Shown here piece by piece: positions 35,218-46,694 of a DNA stretch of 64,000 nucleotides. The position numbers and the translations under genes are program-made. Location: NCBI GenBank assembly GCA_951799425.1, contig OX637401.1:31483780-31547779 (forward strand), written 5' to 3'. Below the pieces are notes generated by a model. It did no database searches, was not told where the DNA came from, and worked only from the letters and a program-made list of their open reading frames with translations. The first letter of the stretch is position 1, and each line of letters begins with the position of its first letter. The stretch comes from Ilex aquifolium. Lineage: Eukaryota; Streptophyta; Magnoliopsida; Aquifoliales; Aquifoliaceae.

Positions 35218-35659
35218 ATAAATAAATATATATATATATGTATAAATATATTATATAATATATAATAGAATATTATAATATATGAATATTATATATTATA
35301 TAATATATAATATTATAATATATAAATATAATATAATATTTATTATAATATAATATAATATATTATATTATAATATATATTATATTTTTAAGTTTGGTTT
35401 ATTGAATTTTTTTTTTATGAAATTATCAATCTAAAAATAACTTTCTTATATTTTTTTATTAATGTTTGAATTACTGTTCAAACATATATTTAAACTGTCC
35501 AAACAGGTTTTACTATTTTCTGTTCTGTAAAACTGTTTTTGAAATCATCTAACCAAACAAGTTTTTTATCTCAAAAAATATCAAAACCATTTTCTTAAAA
35601 CTCTTCTCAAAAACTGTTTTCGGATACCTGTTTTTGAAACGCAAACCAAACAGGCCCTA
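34801..35659. mobile_element. hAT-like non-autonomous element with AT-rich core
   Basis: Ends TAGGGCCATGTTTGGTTAGC and the inverse of TAGGGCCTGTTTGGTTTGC, a terminal repeat typical of plant hAT MITEs. The subterminal parts are also inverted (AAACTGTTTTTTG / AAAACTGTTTTCGG). The centre 35085-35390 is almost pure TA/ATATTA repeat. No clear 8-bp target duplication survives. Confidence 0.55.
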
Positions 35660-35918
35660 GGCTTCTATGCCTCTATCTCACTTTGTCCTCTTAATTATCA
35701 CGTTAAGACGTTAAAATTGTGTATTTTAGTTCTATGTAGACATTCTGTATTCAAAACATGGTGAATATTTGGTTTTTGTGACAATATAAAGCTACTATAA
35801 TTTAGTTGAGAAGATAAAATAAGATCAAAATCAAACTTAAATGGGTTAAACTATAATTTTTCTTTTGTCATGAGTCGTTATAGTGAACTGAGTTAAACTT
35901 AGGTAAATTTGTATGTGC

Positions 35919-36700
35919 TTACGATGACTTACAAGTTATTAAACGAAATCGCTTGACTATAGTACTGATTTGATTTTTTGTTTTTTGGGTACAATGTAAA
36001 GATAAAGGGAGTCTCCAAGGCTCTCTAACAAAAGAAATGTCGGCCATATCAGTCTCAAACACCGTCCTCATTTTCACGGGGACTATCCTATCCAAGAGAA
36101 CAAATCTGATTTCCTGTCTTTCTCCCATGTTCGCAAGGACATCAGCACTATGGTTCCCTTCTCGCAGAACATGACTCACTGAACTGCTCGTGGCTCTCAG
36201 CAAAGCCTTAGAGTCCTCAATGAGCACCCTAGAGAAGGGTGGGTCTCTTTTTGCTGGTAAGCACTCCCATCCTGGCTAATCCCGGGTTTTCTTTTGAACA
36301 GCCATCCGTATTAAGTTTGAAACCTCCTGTAGAGGGGAAGGACCAAGAAATTAGTCTAACATCATTATTAGCCCCAACCCTAACCATCTCCCCTGATTGA
36401 AAGTACTATTAATCTCTGCTGTAAGCTTTACATCATGTCTAAGTCTAACCACCTCCCTTGGATCTGTACATTGATTTTCAATGCACTATTTATTTCTGTC
36501 TTTCTAAATGCCCCAAATAAAACAAATAAAAGCCAAGGCCCATCCCTTGTTCTTCCAAGAACCTTGGCACCTGTCTCTAATATTTCTCAAGGCCCAACTA
36601 GTGAGGCCCAATGACAGATCAGAGATCAATTCCTATTGGTCCATAAACACCCTTCAAATCCTCCGAACTTTATTCAATTTTAGAATTTTTAAGGGATTTG
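35919..36700 (-). pseudogene. LINE-type RNase H and zinc-finger remnant
   Basis: Reading leftward: a piece resembling the end of a LINE reverse-transcriptase zinc-binding domain (WKNKGWALAFICFIWGI, about 36580-36490), then GGFKLNTDGCSKENPG (about 36330-36285), the first strand of RNase H with its catalytic Asp. After a gap come VSHVLREGNHSADVLANMG and the end of the domain. Several stops and deletions separate the pieces. A decayed non-LTR retrotransposon or derived RNase H gene. Confidence 0.65.
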
Positions 36701-37819
36701 TGTTGATTATTTGAAGATTGATTATTCAATTTTAGAGTTTAATCGTTACAATTTTTTACTAAAAATTGAGCTCGAATTGTCTCAAATGCTTGCAAGAATC
36801 TACCAAACCAATCGTTGTAAGAATCCAAACTCAACGGTCGAACTTGTTCAATCATAACCGAGCCCAAGTCGTATAATAAAGTTCAACAAACTCCATTTCC
36901 CTAGCTCAGTCTTGTTTTATTGTCCAATGGTTTTGACGCACCAATAGCCAGCTCTACACAATCCACCTAATGAAACCTTCTCTCTCTCTCTCTCTACTTC
37001 ACCCTTTCTTAAACAGCATTTTTTTTCTTTGGAAAAATTGTGGGTTTAAAAACCGAACTGTAAGCAAGCAAGTCCATAAAATTTATCTATGTTCAAAATC
37101 AGCATTATATGTTGATATGTGTGAATGGGTTTCCAGCCAGAGATGAAACTGAATTTGCAAGAAAGACTGAAGAAGTCAATGAAGGTCAATGGGCACCGAT
37201 ATGGTGATAGCCAATGATTATCCGATATTTAAGTCAATTAATTATAAGGATTAGTGCGTATAAAACAATTATTCATCAACATGTCTATAGAATTTAACTT
37301 CATCCCGAAAAAAGAAAGGCACTTACCACCGCCACCTCGCACCACTACTACCAGTTAGTGTCAATGTCAAACTTCCATCAAATAATTTTATCGATTAGTT
37401 AATTGAGAAAGTTTCAATCTTATCCTCTTTGATCGAATTATTGAGGAGATTAGTCGAAATGCACGTAAATTGACCCAGACATTCTCTTACAAAAAAAAAA
37501 AAGTTTCAATCTTACCCGCAAACCAAGTTGACTTCAGTTTCAATTACTACTCAACCTCCTCTTTATATTATGTTAATAATCGTGCAGCTCTTTAATTCCT
37601 CCACATGCTCACAACTACTAACAGCTGATGGTCTCCCCACGAACACCCTACCCCCCCCCCCCCCTCCCCCTCTCTTCCTTTCTGTCCATCTCTAGGCAAT
37701 TAAACTATAAGTAGGTTACTACTACATGCTTCTCTTCCCATAAGCCAAAGAAATGAGGATTGAGGTCATATTCAAAGGGTAAAACCCTTCTCTAATGGAG
37801 TGAAAGCTAGGACCGATAA
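36701..37819. other. Intergenic, no gene recognised
   Basis: AT-rich spacer. It holds a degenerate SINE tail (about 37430-37505: 'gagattagtcgaaatgcacgtaaattgacccagac' followed by an A-run) and a poly(C) run at about 37650. I see no coding sequence. Confidence 0.4.
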
Positions 37820-38130
37820 TTGAACCGAGCTATTTGGGCTCAGCTCGGATAAGACTCGATTTAAATTCGGCTCGTGTTTTAAACGAGTCGAGTTTAAACA
37901 ATTTTTTAGACTCATTTAGAAAATAAGCCTAAGAGGCTCGGTTTGAGCTCACAAAACTTGACTCATTTATATCTACAATAATCGATCTACTCGGGCTCGT
38001 CTTGGGTTCGGCTCGTTTTGGACTCAGCTCTTTTTCTAAACGAGTCGAATTTAAACAATTTTTTAGGTTCATTTAGAAAAACGAGCTCGACAAGGTCGTG
38101 CTCGCAAAACTCGAATCGATTATCAGCCCT
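37820..38130. repeat. Dispersed GCTCG/CGAGTC-rich repeat
   Basis: Two related halves, each with 'aaacgagtcga(g/a)tttaaacaattttttag' and flanking 'gctcg' words, as in a common dispersed plant repeat. A degenerate relative lies at 54930-55140. Confidence 0.5.
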
Positions 38131-39785
38131 GGTGAAAAGTCACTTGTTGGACTACCCCCACCATATCATTGCAATCAAAAAAATAAAAAAGCCAAAAAAA
38201 TGAGAAGGTGATTTGTTCTCTAGGTCATATCTCAAAGACTTCTAACTGTGCTTTACTTTATTTCTAATAAATCTAGGGAATCCTGCATAATTTAAGAGTT
38301 AGTATTTCTCAAATATATAGTTGCACATACATAGGTTTTGGCTTAAATGGAAAACTTTACTCTTCTAGCATAGAACCTATCAAAGTTGCTGTTTTTGGTT
38401 GGTTTTTCTGGCTACTGCTATATTGCCAATGCTTCCCTGCAACTTTTTTTGGTACAACTCAGGACTGGTAGGCTTCTGTTCTTTCTTAAGATGCCGTCCT
38501 ATCTGAGGGTCTAGAGAGAGAGAGAGTTTATATGAGTTGAGCATGTGGCATAGAAATGGAGGATTTGGTTTTTGGACCAACCAAATGTTGCACTTCAATG
38601 GATACAAAAAAAAAAACAGGGGACGTACAGGGGATAAGGGATTGTGATGTTACTAGACTAAAGGCCCCCTGTCCACCTGAATGTCTATAACAATGTGAAT
38701 TGTACAATTTCAGCTATTCTCTAGTCTCCGTCCTGTCATTCAAACTAAATATGGCATACAATGGGAGGAATTTACAATAGCCCTCTGTGATGAGACCCAT
38801 AAATTAGTGGAATTCGAGATCCCAAATGAGATATAATGTACCATACGCTGCTCTCGTAATCAAATTCACAAGTGAAATAGTTTATAACCGTATTGCACAT
38901 TGAATAATATACCCCTTCATGTTATAACAAAATTCATATGTAATCGCAACTCAATTCAGATTTTGGTCAAAACAATAAAATTTTCCCTGTAGCATAATTT
39001 TAATCAGAGTTCTTTTCTTTAATTTTTTTCCATGTACAATTGGTCAAGATTGATTTTGTCGAGTACTGTGCTTAGAATAACTTGACTAAAGCAAAACTAA
39101 CTTCCCCCATAAGATACTTTGAGGGATATAACTTTCTCCCCAAGACTATAAATCGTGCCTAGTCTCCTTCCTTGGGATACTTCAAAACATAGAAGAGACT
39201 TTTCTGTCTAGTTAGGGGCTAGCAGGCATAGCTGCTTTTCTTTTATTTTTTTGAACTGAAGGCTTAGCTTCTTCTTTTTTTTCTCTACAGCGCATTTAAG
39301 TTTGTGCCGACTAGTCTCTTGAACTGAGTTAGAGTATGTACCTAAAGGAACAAGGGTGATTAACCCTTAAGAAATATGAGAAGAGATTAAATCTAACACC
39401 TCTAGGTTAACACAGGTCAAGCTTAATCATTGAACCACTCCTAAAGTTTAGGCATAGCTGTTTAATGCAACAAAAGTTTGTATTTCTTTTCATCTTTTGC
39501 CTTGGCAAGTTGGTATAAAAGTAGTCACAGCACAAGAAGCATAAAAGTAGTGAAAATAAGATGGCCAAGAGAATGTTGGAATACTCTCTTATGTCTCTCT
39601 CTGTCTCCTCCATCTTTGCATTTTGATTTAAAGGAGCCACAACATCGTTTTTGTATGCCAGTGAAAGTCATCACACCATTCAATCATTCGTACCCCACCC
39701 CCCCTCTCTCTCTCTCTCACACATATAACAAGCAGTGATGGGAAGCTCCTGAAAACCATTTTCTTCTTGCAAAACTCAAGCTATC
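38131..39785. other. Intergenic, upstream of the TPD1-like gene
   Basis: No gene recognised. A (CT)n run and a tiny upstream frame (ATGGGAAGCTCCTGA, about 39738-39752) lie just before the TPD1-like start and may belong to its leader. Confidence 0.35.
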
Positions 39786-40564
39786 ATGAGCTCTGTTTAT
39801 TGTTTTTTCTTCTACTTGATGGTGGCTATCATTCTAGTTTACTACATTGGATTTCATTCAGGTACTGCAGAACTAAACTTCTTTTGCATAACTTATTCGA
39901 ATTTCTTGGGCTCTTGCACCTCATCTTTACCTTAAATTGCACAAAAAAAAACCCATACTCCCAATGTGATGGTTTCCCTAGAAGCTTATACTTTCATTTT
40001 GACAGATTTGTCAGGCAAGTATTTTCATTCATCCCATGGGGACAACAACACCACAACCATCAAACCAGAAGAGGCATACCTAAACCACAGAAAGCTTTTG
40101 TTACATGGTAAAATTCCAACTCAATGTCACCCATCTTTCTGGGCTTTCTTTCAATGAGTTTGATTTTTCGTTTTCAGCTTTTTTGGGACAGTTGTTGTAG
40201 TTTTTAGTTGAGTGGGGTGTGTGTGTGTCATTAGTAACAAATAACAATGTTTGATTCATCAGGGACTTGCACAAACAGAGACATAAGCATTTCGCAGAGC
40301 AGATATTCATCAACTGGTATACCACAATACGTAGTCCAAATTGTGAACACCTGTGTTTCTGGTTGTGCACCTTCAAACATTCACCTCCACTGTGGTTGGT
40401 TTGCCTCGGCAAGAATAGTGAACCCAAGAACCTTCAAGAGGATGTCTTATGATGATTGCTTGTTGAATGGAGGGAGGCCATTGAGGACCAGTCAGATTAT
40501 CAGATTCACTTACTCAAACTCTTTCATGTACTCACTTACATTCAAGTCTGCCAAGTTTTGCTGA
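39786..40564 (+). CDS. TPD1: TPD1-like secreted cysteine-rich protein
   Basis: Three exons, 39786-39861, 40006-40107 and 40263-40564, with GT-AG introns, give 159 aa. Exon 1 is a hydrophobic signal or anchor (MSSVYCFFFYLMVAIILVYY). Exon 2 is variable and basic. Exon 3 is the TPD1 domain: CTNRDISISQ, GIPQYVVQIVNTCVSGCAPS, HLHCGWFASARIVNPRTFKR, YDDCLLNGGRPL and a C-terminal Cys. Six cysteines match the family. TPD1 (tapetum determinant 1) is the ligand of the EMS1/EXS receptor kinase in anther cell fate; homologues (TDL) act more widely. Which paralogue this is cannot be told from the sequence. The protein ends exactly at the last conserved Cys, as in the family. Confidence 0.9.
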
Positions 40565-41448
40565 GCTGAATACAACCCACAACACAAACAACCAAATGGC
40601 AAAACCCAACACCCAAAAAGAACCACAATTTTTGTCAGCCTTTTTCAGAGCCTAGCACACAGCAAATTGAACCAAAAGCAATTCCTTTTTACAAGTTTCA
40701 GATCTGTTTAAAGTTTCTTTTGGTGCTCATTTCATGGTAGTCAATACCTATGGGTCTTGACCAAAAAAATACATATTGGTCATCCCCATGTATCTTGAGA
40801 ATCTGCACTGTTCTAAAGTGAAATTTGAGAGTCAAAAGCTACTATTTAGACGGCTGCGTGGTGCACGGAAGGCCTGATGAGACTTAGTGCTGCTTTTGCA
40901 GTGCGTGTGCTCTCACTTCTAAGGGCAGTACATCTTTTCTTGGTCTCCAAGAACCAACAACATACACGAGAGAGAAAGAGAGATAGAGAGAGAATAGTTT
41001 TATCTTTCCCTCACTTTTCTTTAGATGTGGAGATGTTGTCGGGTCTTTTGTGAATCTTCATATACAAGGGTCCAGGAAGTGTCAGCCGAGGCTGGATAGG
41101 TTGAAGAAAATGACAAACAAGTCTCAACAACGAATGAAGCAAAAGCTGTGAAACATTGAAAGCCTCTCTCTCTCTCTCTCTCTCTCTGTGATTATGACAT
41201 AGAGGTTGCATGTTTACATCAAAGCTCACTACTCGAGAATGGGGAAGTTCAAGAAAAGATGAGAGAAAGAAAGAGAATGAAACCAGAGACAATTGGTTAG
41301 CAAATTTGTTGGTTATCCATGTGTAGTAATAGACTTTAGACGTTATGAAATGAATTGTTAGAGAGGAATGGTGAGAAAGGTAATGTCAAATGTGTTGTAC
41401 TTTTTGCAATGTTCCTTTATTACTTGTTTCAGTTTGAAAACTATCAAC
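40565..41448. other. 3' flank of the TPD1-like gene and spacer
   Basis: Presumed 3' UTR, then a (GA)n/(CT)n-rich stretch at about 40970-41190. No further gene recognised. Confidence 0.4.
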
Positions 41449-41560
41449 AAGGTAGCTCTAAATGGTAAGACGAGGAGTTGTAAACTCAAACGTTTTGAAT
41501 TCAAACCTTGACAATTTATTAGAGTTAGATTATGAGGGAGTTATCCTGCCCAGTCCATTA
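41449..41560 (+). mobile_element. tRNA-derived SINE fragment
   Basis: A-box-like tagctctaaatgg (41453-41465) and B-box-like gaattcaaaccttg (41497-41510) with the family's downstream 'gagttagattatgagggag'. Truncated at the 3' side. Confidence 0.5.
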
Positions 41561-41749
41561 ACTTGCCAATGTCCCAACTTCTCGCCTTGTGGTCTCATGG
41601 GCGGTTGATTGAAGAATCTTGTAGGCCCGATCGGGCCCATTCCTGAAGCTTACCTCCACCGGAATTGTTTTGGGATGAATCCTGACAAACATAATCAGGC
41701 CAAAACCTGTTGTAGTAATCACCTTATTTTAGACCTACCCACCAAATTA

Positions 41750-41760
41750 AATATATAAGA
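41750..41760 (+). promoter_or_regulatory. TATA box of the dirigent gene
   Basis: aatatataaga, about 170 bp before the ATG at 41928 with no other gene between. Confidence 0.45.
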
Positions 41761-41927
41761 AGCATCAAACTTTGTACTAATCCCAAAAAAAATTGCTTAG
41801 TATTAGCTAAACACTTCGTCATTTTCCTCAGGTAACAATTCTAATCCATAGGCTAAGCATCTTCAACACCATCTATAGATATCAAACATCAACCCTTCCA
41901 CCTCCAAGCTCACACAAACACAAAGCC

Positions 41928-42470
41928 ATGCCCAATCTCCTCAGCTTTGCCTCCAATTCTCTTATCCCCCTTCTTGCTATTCCTTTCATCCATTGGGCAT
42001 ACACCTTCAAGTGGCGTAAACCCAAGCAAACCAACCTTGTCTTCTATGTTCATGACAACTTAACTGGCCATGACACTTCTGCTATCACTGTGGCTGGAAA
42101 AAATGGGCCTACTGCAAGTATACTTGAATTCGGAACTATCTTGGCCGTCGATGATCCAGTAACCGAAGGCCCAGATTCAGCGTCGAAAAACATCGGTAGG
42201 GCCCAAGGTATGTACATGAACTCACAGTTGGATGGTAAGGCATTGTACTTGATGTTCTCTGTGATTTTCACTGATGGAGAATATAAAGGAAGTAGTTTGG
42301 AAATTCAAGGGCCTGATCCTTTCTCAATGAAAGAAAGAGAATTTTCGATTGTTTCGGGGACAGGCTACTTTAGATTTGTGAAGGGATATGGAATTATGAC
42401 AACAGAGTTCCTTGACGTACCTAACTTGAGAGCAATCCTTAAGCTCAATGTAACTGTCAAGCACTATTGA
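41928..42470 (+). CDS. Dirigent family protein (180 aa, intronless)
   Basis: Single exon. Residues about 8-26 are hydrophobic (signal peptide or anchor), followed by the basic KWRKPK. The dirigent domain starts at about residue 36 with TNLVFYVHDNLTG, continues with FGTILAVDDPVTEGP, GRAQGMYM, the strand ALYLMFSVIFTDGEYKGSSL and a GTGYFRFVKGYG segment, and ends LNVTVKHY. Dirigent proteins act in the apoplast, where they guide stereoselective coupling of phenoxy radicals (lignans and related compounds). Length and lack of introns fit the family. The subfamily cannot be assigned by eye. Confidence 0.92.
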   Translation: MPNLLSFASNSLIPLLAIPFIHWAYTFKWRKPKQTNLVFYVHDNLTGHDTSAITVAGKNGPTASILEFGTILAVDDPVTEGPDSASKNIGRAQGMYMNSQLDGKALYLMFSVIFTDGEYKGSSLEIQGPDPFSMKEREFSIVSGTGYFRFVKGYGIMTTEFLDVPNLRAILKLNVTVKHY

Positions 42471-42824
42471 AATGCTATCTCCTCAACAGCACCCACTAAT
42501 TTTCTCAGAAAGTCTTGAGCTGTGTCAACAAGAACCATTATGAGTTCTTCCTCATTATTGGATACTTTGATTTGTTGATGCTCTAGTTTTGTTACGATTC
42601 TCCCACAAAGCGCAGAAAGTTACTGCATCACTCACAGAAATAAGAAAAGCACTCCAATTTCCTCTAAAACGTATCACAAAATTTACTCATAATCGAAAAG
42701 GTTCTAATGACAACTAAAAGTCTAGCCCGTCCAATAGTCTAATAGAACCTCAAAAAGGGTGAAGTGAGCAGGTTAGTGTTGTCTGTGATCCATGTCTATG
42801 GTCCATATTGTCAGATTAGAAAAA

Positions 42825-42979
42825 GGAAAATGTTATTTGAACCTAAAAATCTGACATAATGATGTGGCTTCATAGGGATCATTGGATCAACACCAAATTC
42901 CAATGTTTGATGGGGTCTACAGTGAATCCAAAGGTCACAGTGAATTAGGTCAGATTTTTAGGTCCCAATAGCATTGCTC
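42825..42979. mobile_element. 155-bp Mutator-type MITE
   Basis: Ends GGAAAATGTTATTTGAACC and the inverse of GAGCAATGCTATTGGGACC, continuing into a near-perfect inverted CTAAAAATCTGAC. Flanked by the 9-bp direct repeat TTAGAAAAA (42816-42824 and 42980-42988), the length used by Mutator-like elements. It lies 350 bp after the dirigent gene. Confidence 0.85.
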
Positions 42980-42988
42980 TTAGAAAAA

Positions 42989-44099
42989 ATAACTCTTAAA
43001 CAGTTGCAATTGGGGGGGGTAACTTAAAGCGGACATCTAAAAATGGTTAGGGTCGGGTCGTTATTGTGGGAAAAAAGTTTATTTACACAATTTGTTAGGT
43101 GTGTTCATGGGCCGGACTATCCGGGTGAGTTATCGGATGGGCCGGACTGAATTTCGGGTAGGGATAAATTACTTGCAGCCCAACCAGTCTGTGGGTGGGC
43201 TTGATGGGTGGGCTTGATGGGTGAGCATTTTATATATATATATACAATTTCATTTAAAATTCGTTCAACTTAATATTTTTTTAAATTATATTTTTGAATT
43301 AAAAGTAGAGTCAAAATAGACAAAAAATAAATACTGAATAATTTTATTTAAATAAAATAGAGTCATACATTACCACCAAACTTTTAAAGTTTCAATAATC
43401 AAGTTTTTTTCAAATAATTGGGTGAAAGGGCAGATGGGCTAGGCTGGCGGGCTGGCTCATGGGTCTGGTTTTTGTAGACGGGCTCATGGGCCGGTGTTTT
43501 GGGCTAGATGATGGGTTTGAGGGCAAACCCAAACCCTCTCTTGAAGGGTATTAGGCTTGGGCTTGGGCTCGGGTTAACTATTAAACTTGTCGAACTTTGA
43601 GCTTATTTTTTTCAGGCCAAATAACAAGATCCGTGGGCAACCCAATCCATGGACACCTCTACAATTTGCCAATCCGAAACCTCTCTCCTTTGGAATGGAG
43701 GAGTTTGATAAATGAAGAGGCTTTGTCTGTTTGGTGGCCTGTTTTAGTTGACATTGCTTAATTTTGGCTAACCTGTTGACCCAGTTACAGAGATGAGCTC
43801 CATTAAGGTCGTCATGAAAGACACCTGGGGTGTGTTTGAATAGTGGGTTAAGGTGGGTTAAGAGGTATAAGGATAGCTTAACAATGAAGTGGGTCCCATA
43901 TATCCATTGTTTGGCAACTGAAAAATGGGGAAGGTTATGAATCCCGGGTCAAACCTTGACCCGGATGCTACAGTGAAAATTATGCAGTGTACATGGGTTA
44001 ACTGTAACCCACCCCTCCCCTGGGTTACAATCCCACCCACCGGGTTGATCAGGTAAAAAGACGGGCTTACCCCTCTCTCTTAGATATTTTGCTACACCC
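42989..44099. other. Intergenic with degenerate repeats
   Basis: Contains GGGC/GGCTTGATGGG-type dispersed repeat (about 43100-43620) and a CACCTGGGGTGTGTTTGAATAG... stretch (43825-44040) that looks like an old MITE; a similar 'aaacacacccctggggtgt' end lies at 51041-51060. No gene recognised. Confidence 0.4.
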
Positions 44100-44645
44100 T
44101 ACCCAACGAAGGATCCTTCACTTCGTCCAAGCAGCTCAGCTCCAAGCAGGTCACAGGCGATCGTCGACTGCAATCGAGGTAAGCTTCTTCTCATCAACTC
44201 TCTGCATATCTACCTCTCTTCACTCTCATTGACTCTCTCTCACAGTCTCTCACTCACTTCGCCTCTCTCTCAATCTCTCACTCAGAAGTGATCTTCTCGC
44301 CACTGCTGGACCTGCTGATCTGCGCCTCTCCACCTTCTAGAGCCAATGACTCTAGTATTGTTGTATGTTTTTAGTGTAGGTTTATGTATTATGTTGGATT
44401 TGTGGGTTTAATTCTGTTGTGTGTGGCATTAAGTGCACAAGGTTGTATTTGATTGAATATGATTCTCAAATATTAGTTCAAATGGTTTTGGGGAAGACAG
44501 TGGTGCTTTTTCAGTTCATTTTTTGGGTGTTTGGTGATACAGCTTTAAATTCATTGGTAAATTCCTCTTTTATTCATTTCTTTTGGTTTTTCTTTCCATT
44601 TTTCTTAATAAATTATGATTATCTTTCATCTGTTTGGTTACAAAA

Positions 44646-45229
44646 TGATGGTGTAATTTTACACGAATGAGCAATGAGTTAGAGTATAATTGCTAGGAAC
44701 AGATCTGAGCTACAAGGCCCGTGAATCGGTGGTTGAATGCTCTCGTTGTCCGAGGTGTGGTGTGTGTAACACGTAGAAATATAGTGGTTCACCGGCTTGG
44801 GAGCTCGGCTAGTCCACTCTTCAATGGAGTCTCTTGCTCCTCGAATCTATATTCATCTAGAAAATGTTTTACAAGATGCCTTTGATGCCAGTAGGGTTCT
44901 CTCTCTTTGATTGAGGCGATGTACAATATTTATAGTGTAATTCCTATCTCTAAGAGATTTTTACCGAGATCTTTGCCCTTCATCCGTAGGATCTTCCTTG
45001 ATTTTTGGGATAGAATCTTGGTTAGTTGAGAGTTTTGTGCCTTGATTCTAGCTTTCCATTGCTTTGAGGATGCTATTCACCAGCCAGCTGTTTCCCCTTC
45101 AATTTCCCGTTTGTTTTCTTTGAGCAGAGCTTGAGGTCTGGATTGCGGAGCCCTGGTTACTGTGTCTGACCTCCTTGTCTGACCTCAATGTCTGAGCTCA
45201 TACTTAGAGCTTTTTTCTAGGTATCATCA
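44646..45229 (-). repeat. 3' LTR of the gag-only element
   Basis: 584 bp, TGATGGTGTA...TATCATCA. It shares its ends and an internal 'gtggttcaccggc...gagctcggctagtccactct' block with the LTR of the 13.5 kb element, while most of the rest differs. Reverse-strand TATA (ctataaatatt) at 44925-44935. Confidence 0.97.
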
Positions 45230-45242
45230 GTTGCCCCCCAGC
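45230..45242 (-). promoter_or_regulatory. Polypurine tract of the gag-only element
   Basis: In reverse, GCTGGGGGGCAAC directly adjoining the 3' LTR, the same as in the large element. Confidence 0.7.
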
Positions 45243-45374
45243 CCTTGGCCCAAGCGAGCTTGGGCAGGGGCTGAGTTGATGCTGAATTGAGATAGACTTC
45301 CACACATCGACCTCGATTTGCATGAGCTCGAGGTGCAGAGAGTTGCTGCTTTTCCTACGGTTGCCGAGTTCCCA

Positions 45375-45410
45375 TTGCTTCGAGAAGTACTTCAGTGCTT
45401 CTTGAAGCAA
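45375..45410 (+). other. 13-bp stem-loop next to hairpin array
   Basis: TTGCTTCGAGAAG and CTTCTTGAAGCAA enclose a 10-base loop. The one imperfect pair is G-U in the plus strand. Counterpart of the stems at 8023-8061 and 8411-8450. Confidence 0.6.
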
Positions 45411-45584
45411 AATTATTGACTTTATGAGCTGCCGGGCTCTTTTTAGGAATTAAATAGCCCATTTTGAGCTCCTAGGCTCTTTTCTGAACTATTGGAGTTC
45501 TTCGTGGGCTGTGTTGTTCATATCATGAACTGAATAGTAGTAGCGCGAGCTACGTGGCTCCTATTATGAGCTGAAGAGTTCAGC

Positions 45585-46504
45585 GTGAGCTGCTTGGCTC
45601 AAGTTATGAACTGAATAGTTCCTCGTGAGCTGCTTGGCTCAAGTTATGAACTGAAGAGTTCATCGTGAGCTGCTTGGCTCAAGTTATGAACTGAAGAGCT
45701 CATCGTGAGCTGCGTGGCTCAAGTTACGAACTGAAGAGTTCATCGTGAGCTGCTTGGCTCAAGTTATGAACTGAATAGTTCATCGTGAGCTGCGTGGCTC
45801 AAGTTATGAACTGAAGAGCTCATCGTGAGCTGCGTGGCTCAAGTTACGAACTGAAGAGTTCATCGTGAGCTGCTTGGCTCAAGTTACGAACTGAATAGTT
45901 CATCGTGAGCTGCTTGGCTCAAGTTATGAACTGAATAGTTCATCGTGAGCTGCGTGGCTCAAGTTATGAACTGAAGAGCTCATCGTGAGCTGTGTGGCTC
46001 AAGTTACGAACTGAATAGTTCCTCGTGAGCTGCTTGGCTCAAGTTATGAACTGAAGAGTTCATCGTGAGCTGCTTGGCTCAAGTTATGAACTGAAGAGCT
46101 CATCGTGAGCTGCGTGGCTCAAGTTACGAACTGAAGAGTTCATCGTGAGCTGCTTGGCTCAAGTTATGAACTGAATAGTTCATCGTGAGCTGCGTGGCTC
46201 AAGTTATGAACTGAAGAGCTCATCGTGAGCTGCGTGGCTCAAGTTACGAACTGAAGAGTTCATCGTGAGCTGCTTGGCTCAAGTTACGAACTGAATAGTT
46301 CATCGTGAGCTGCTTGGCTCAAGTTATGAACTGAATAGTTCATCGTGAGCTGCGTGGCTCAAGTTATGAACTGAAGAGCTCATCGTGAGCTGTGTGGCTC
46401 AAGTTACGAACTGAAGAGTTCATCGTGAGCTGCTTGGCTCAAGTTATGAACTGAATAGTTCATCGTGAGCTACGTTGCTCAAGTTATGAACTGAAGAGTT
46501 CATC
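45585..46504 (+). repeat. Hairpin array 3a: 23 tandem 40-bp units
   Basis: Units start every 40 bp from 45585 to 46465. Each has TGAGCT-gctt-GGCTCA (or gcgt loop) and ATGAACT-gaag-AGTTCAT. Variants AGCTCAT for AGTTCAT and ACGAACT for ATGAACT recur in a higher-order pattern, so blocks of several units were amplified together. Confidence 0.92.
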
Positions 46505-46694
46505 TTGAATTTATGAGCTGAAGAGCTCATCTTGAATTTATGAGCTGAAGAGCTCATCGGATGTTTATGAGTTGAAGAGCTCATCTTGATTTTATGAGCT
46601 GAAGAGCTCATCTTGAGTTTATGAGCTGAAGAGCTCATCTTAAATTTATGAGCTGAAGAGCTCATCTGATGTTCATAAGCTGAAAAGCTCGTCT
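46505..46694 (+). repeat. Hairpin array 3b: ~7 tandem 27-bp units
   Basis: Units TTGAATTT + ATGAGCTGAAGAGCTCAT + C. They are the same 7-bp, gaag-loop hairpin as in array 2 of the large element. Because 27 is a multiple of three, the minus strand stays open (SSSAHKFKM-like repeats), and the gag frame runs into it. Confidence 0.88.

Noticed and set aside
45585-46694. CRISPR-like regular repeat array
   Set aside because: Units are contiguous without unique spacers, lie inside an LTR element of a plant genome, and consist of hairpin satellites.
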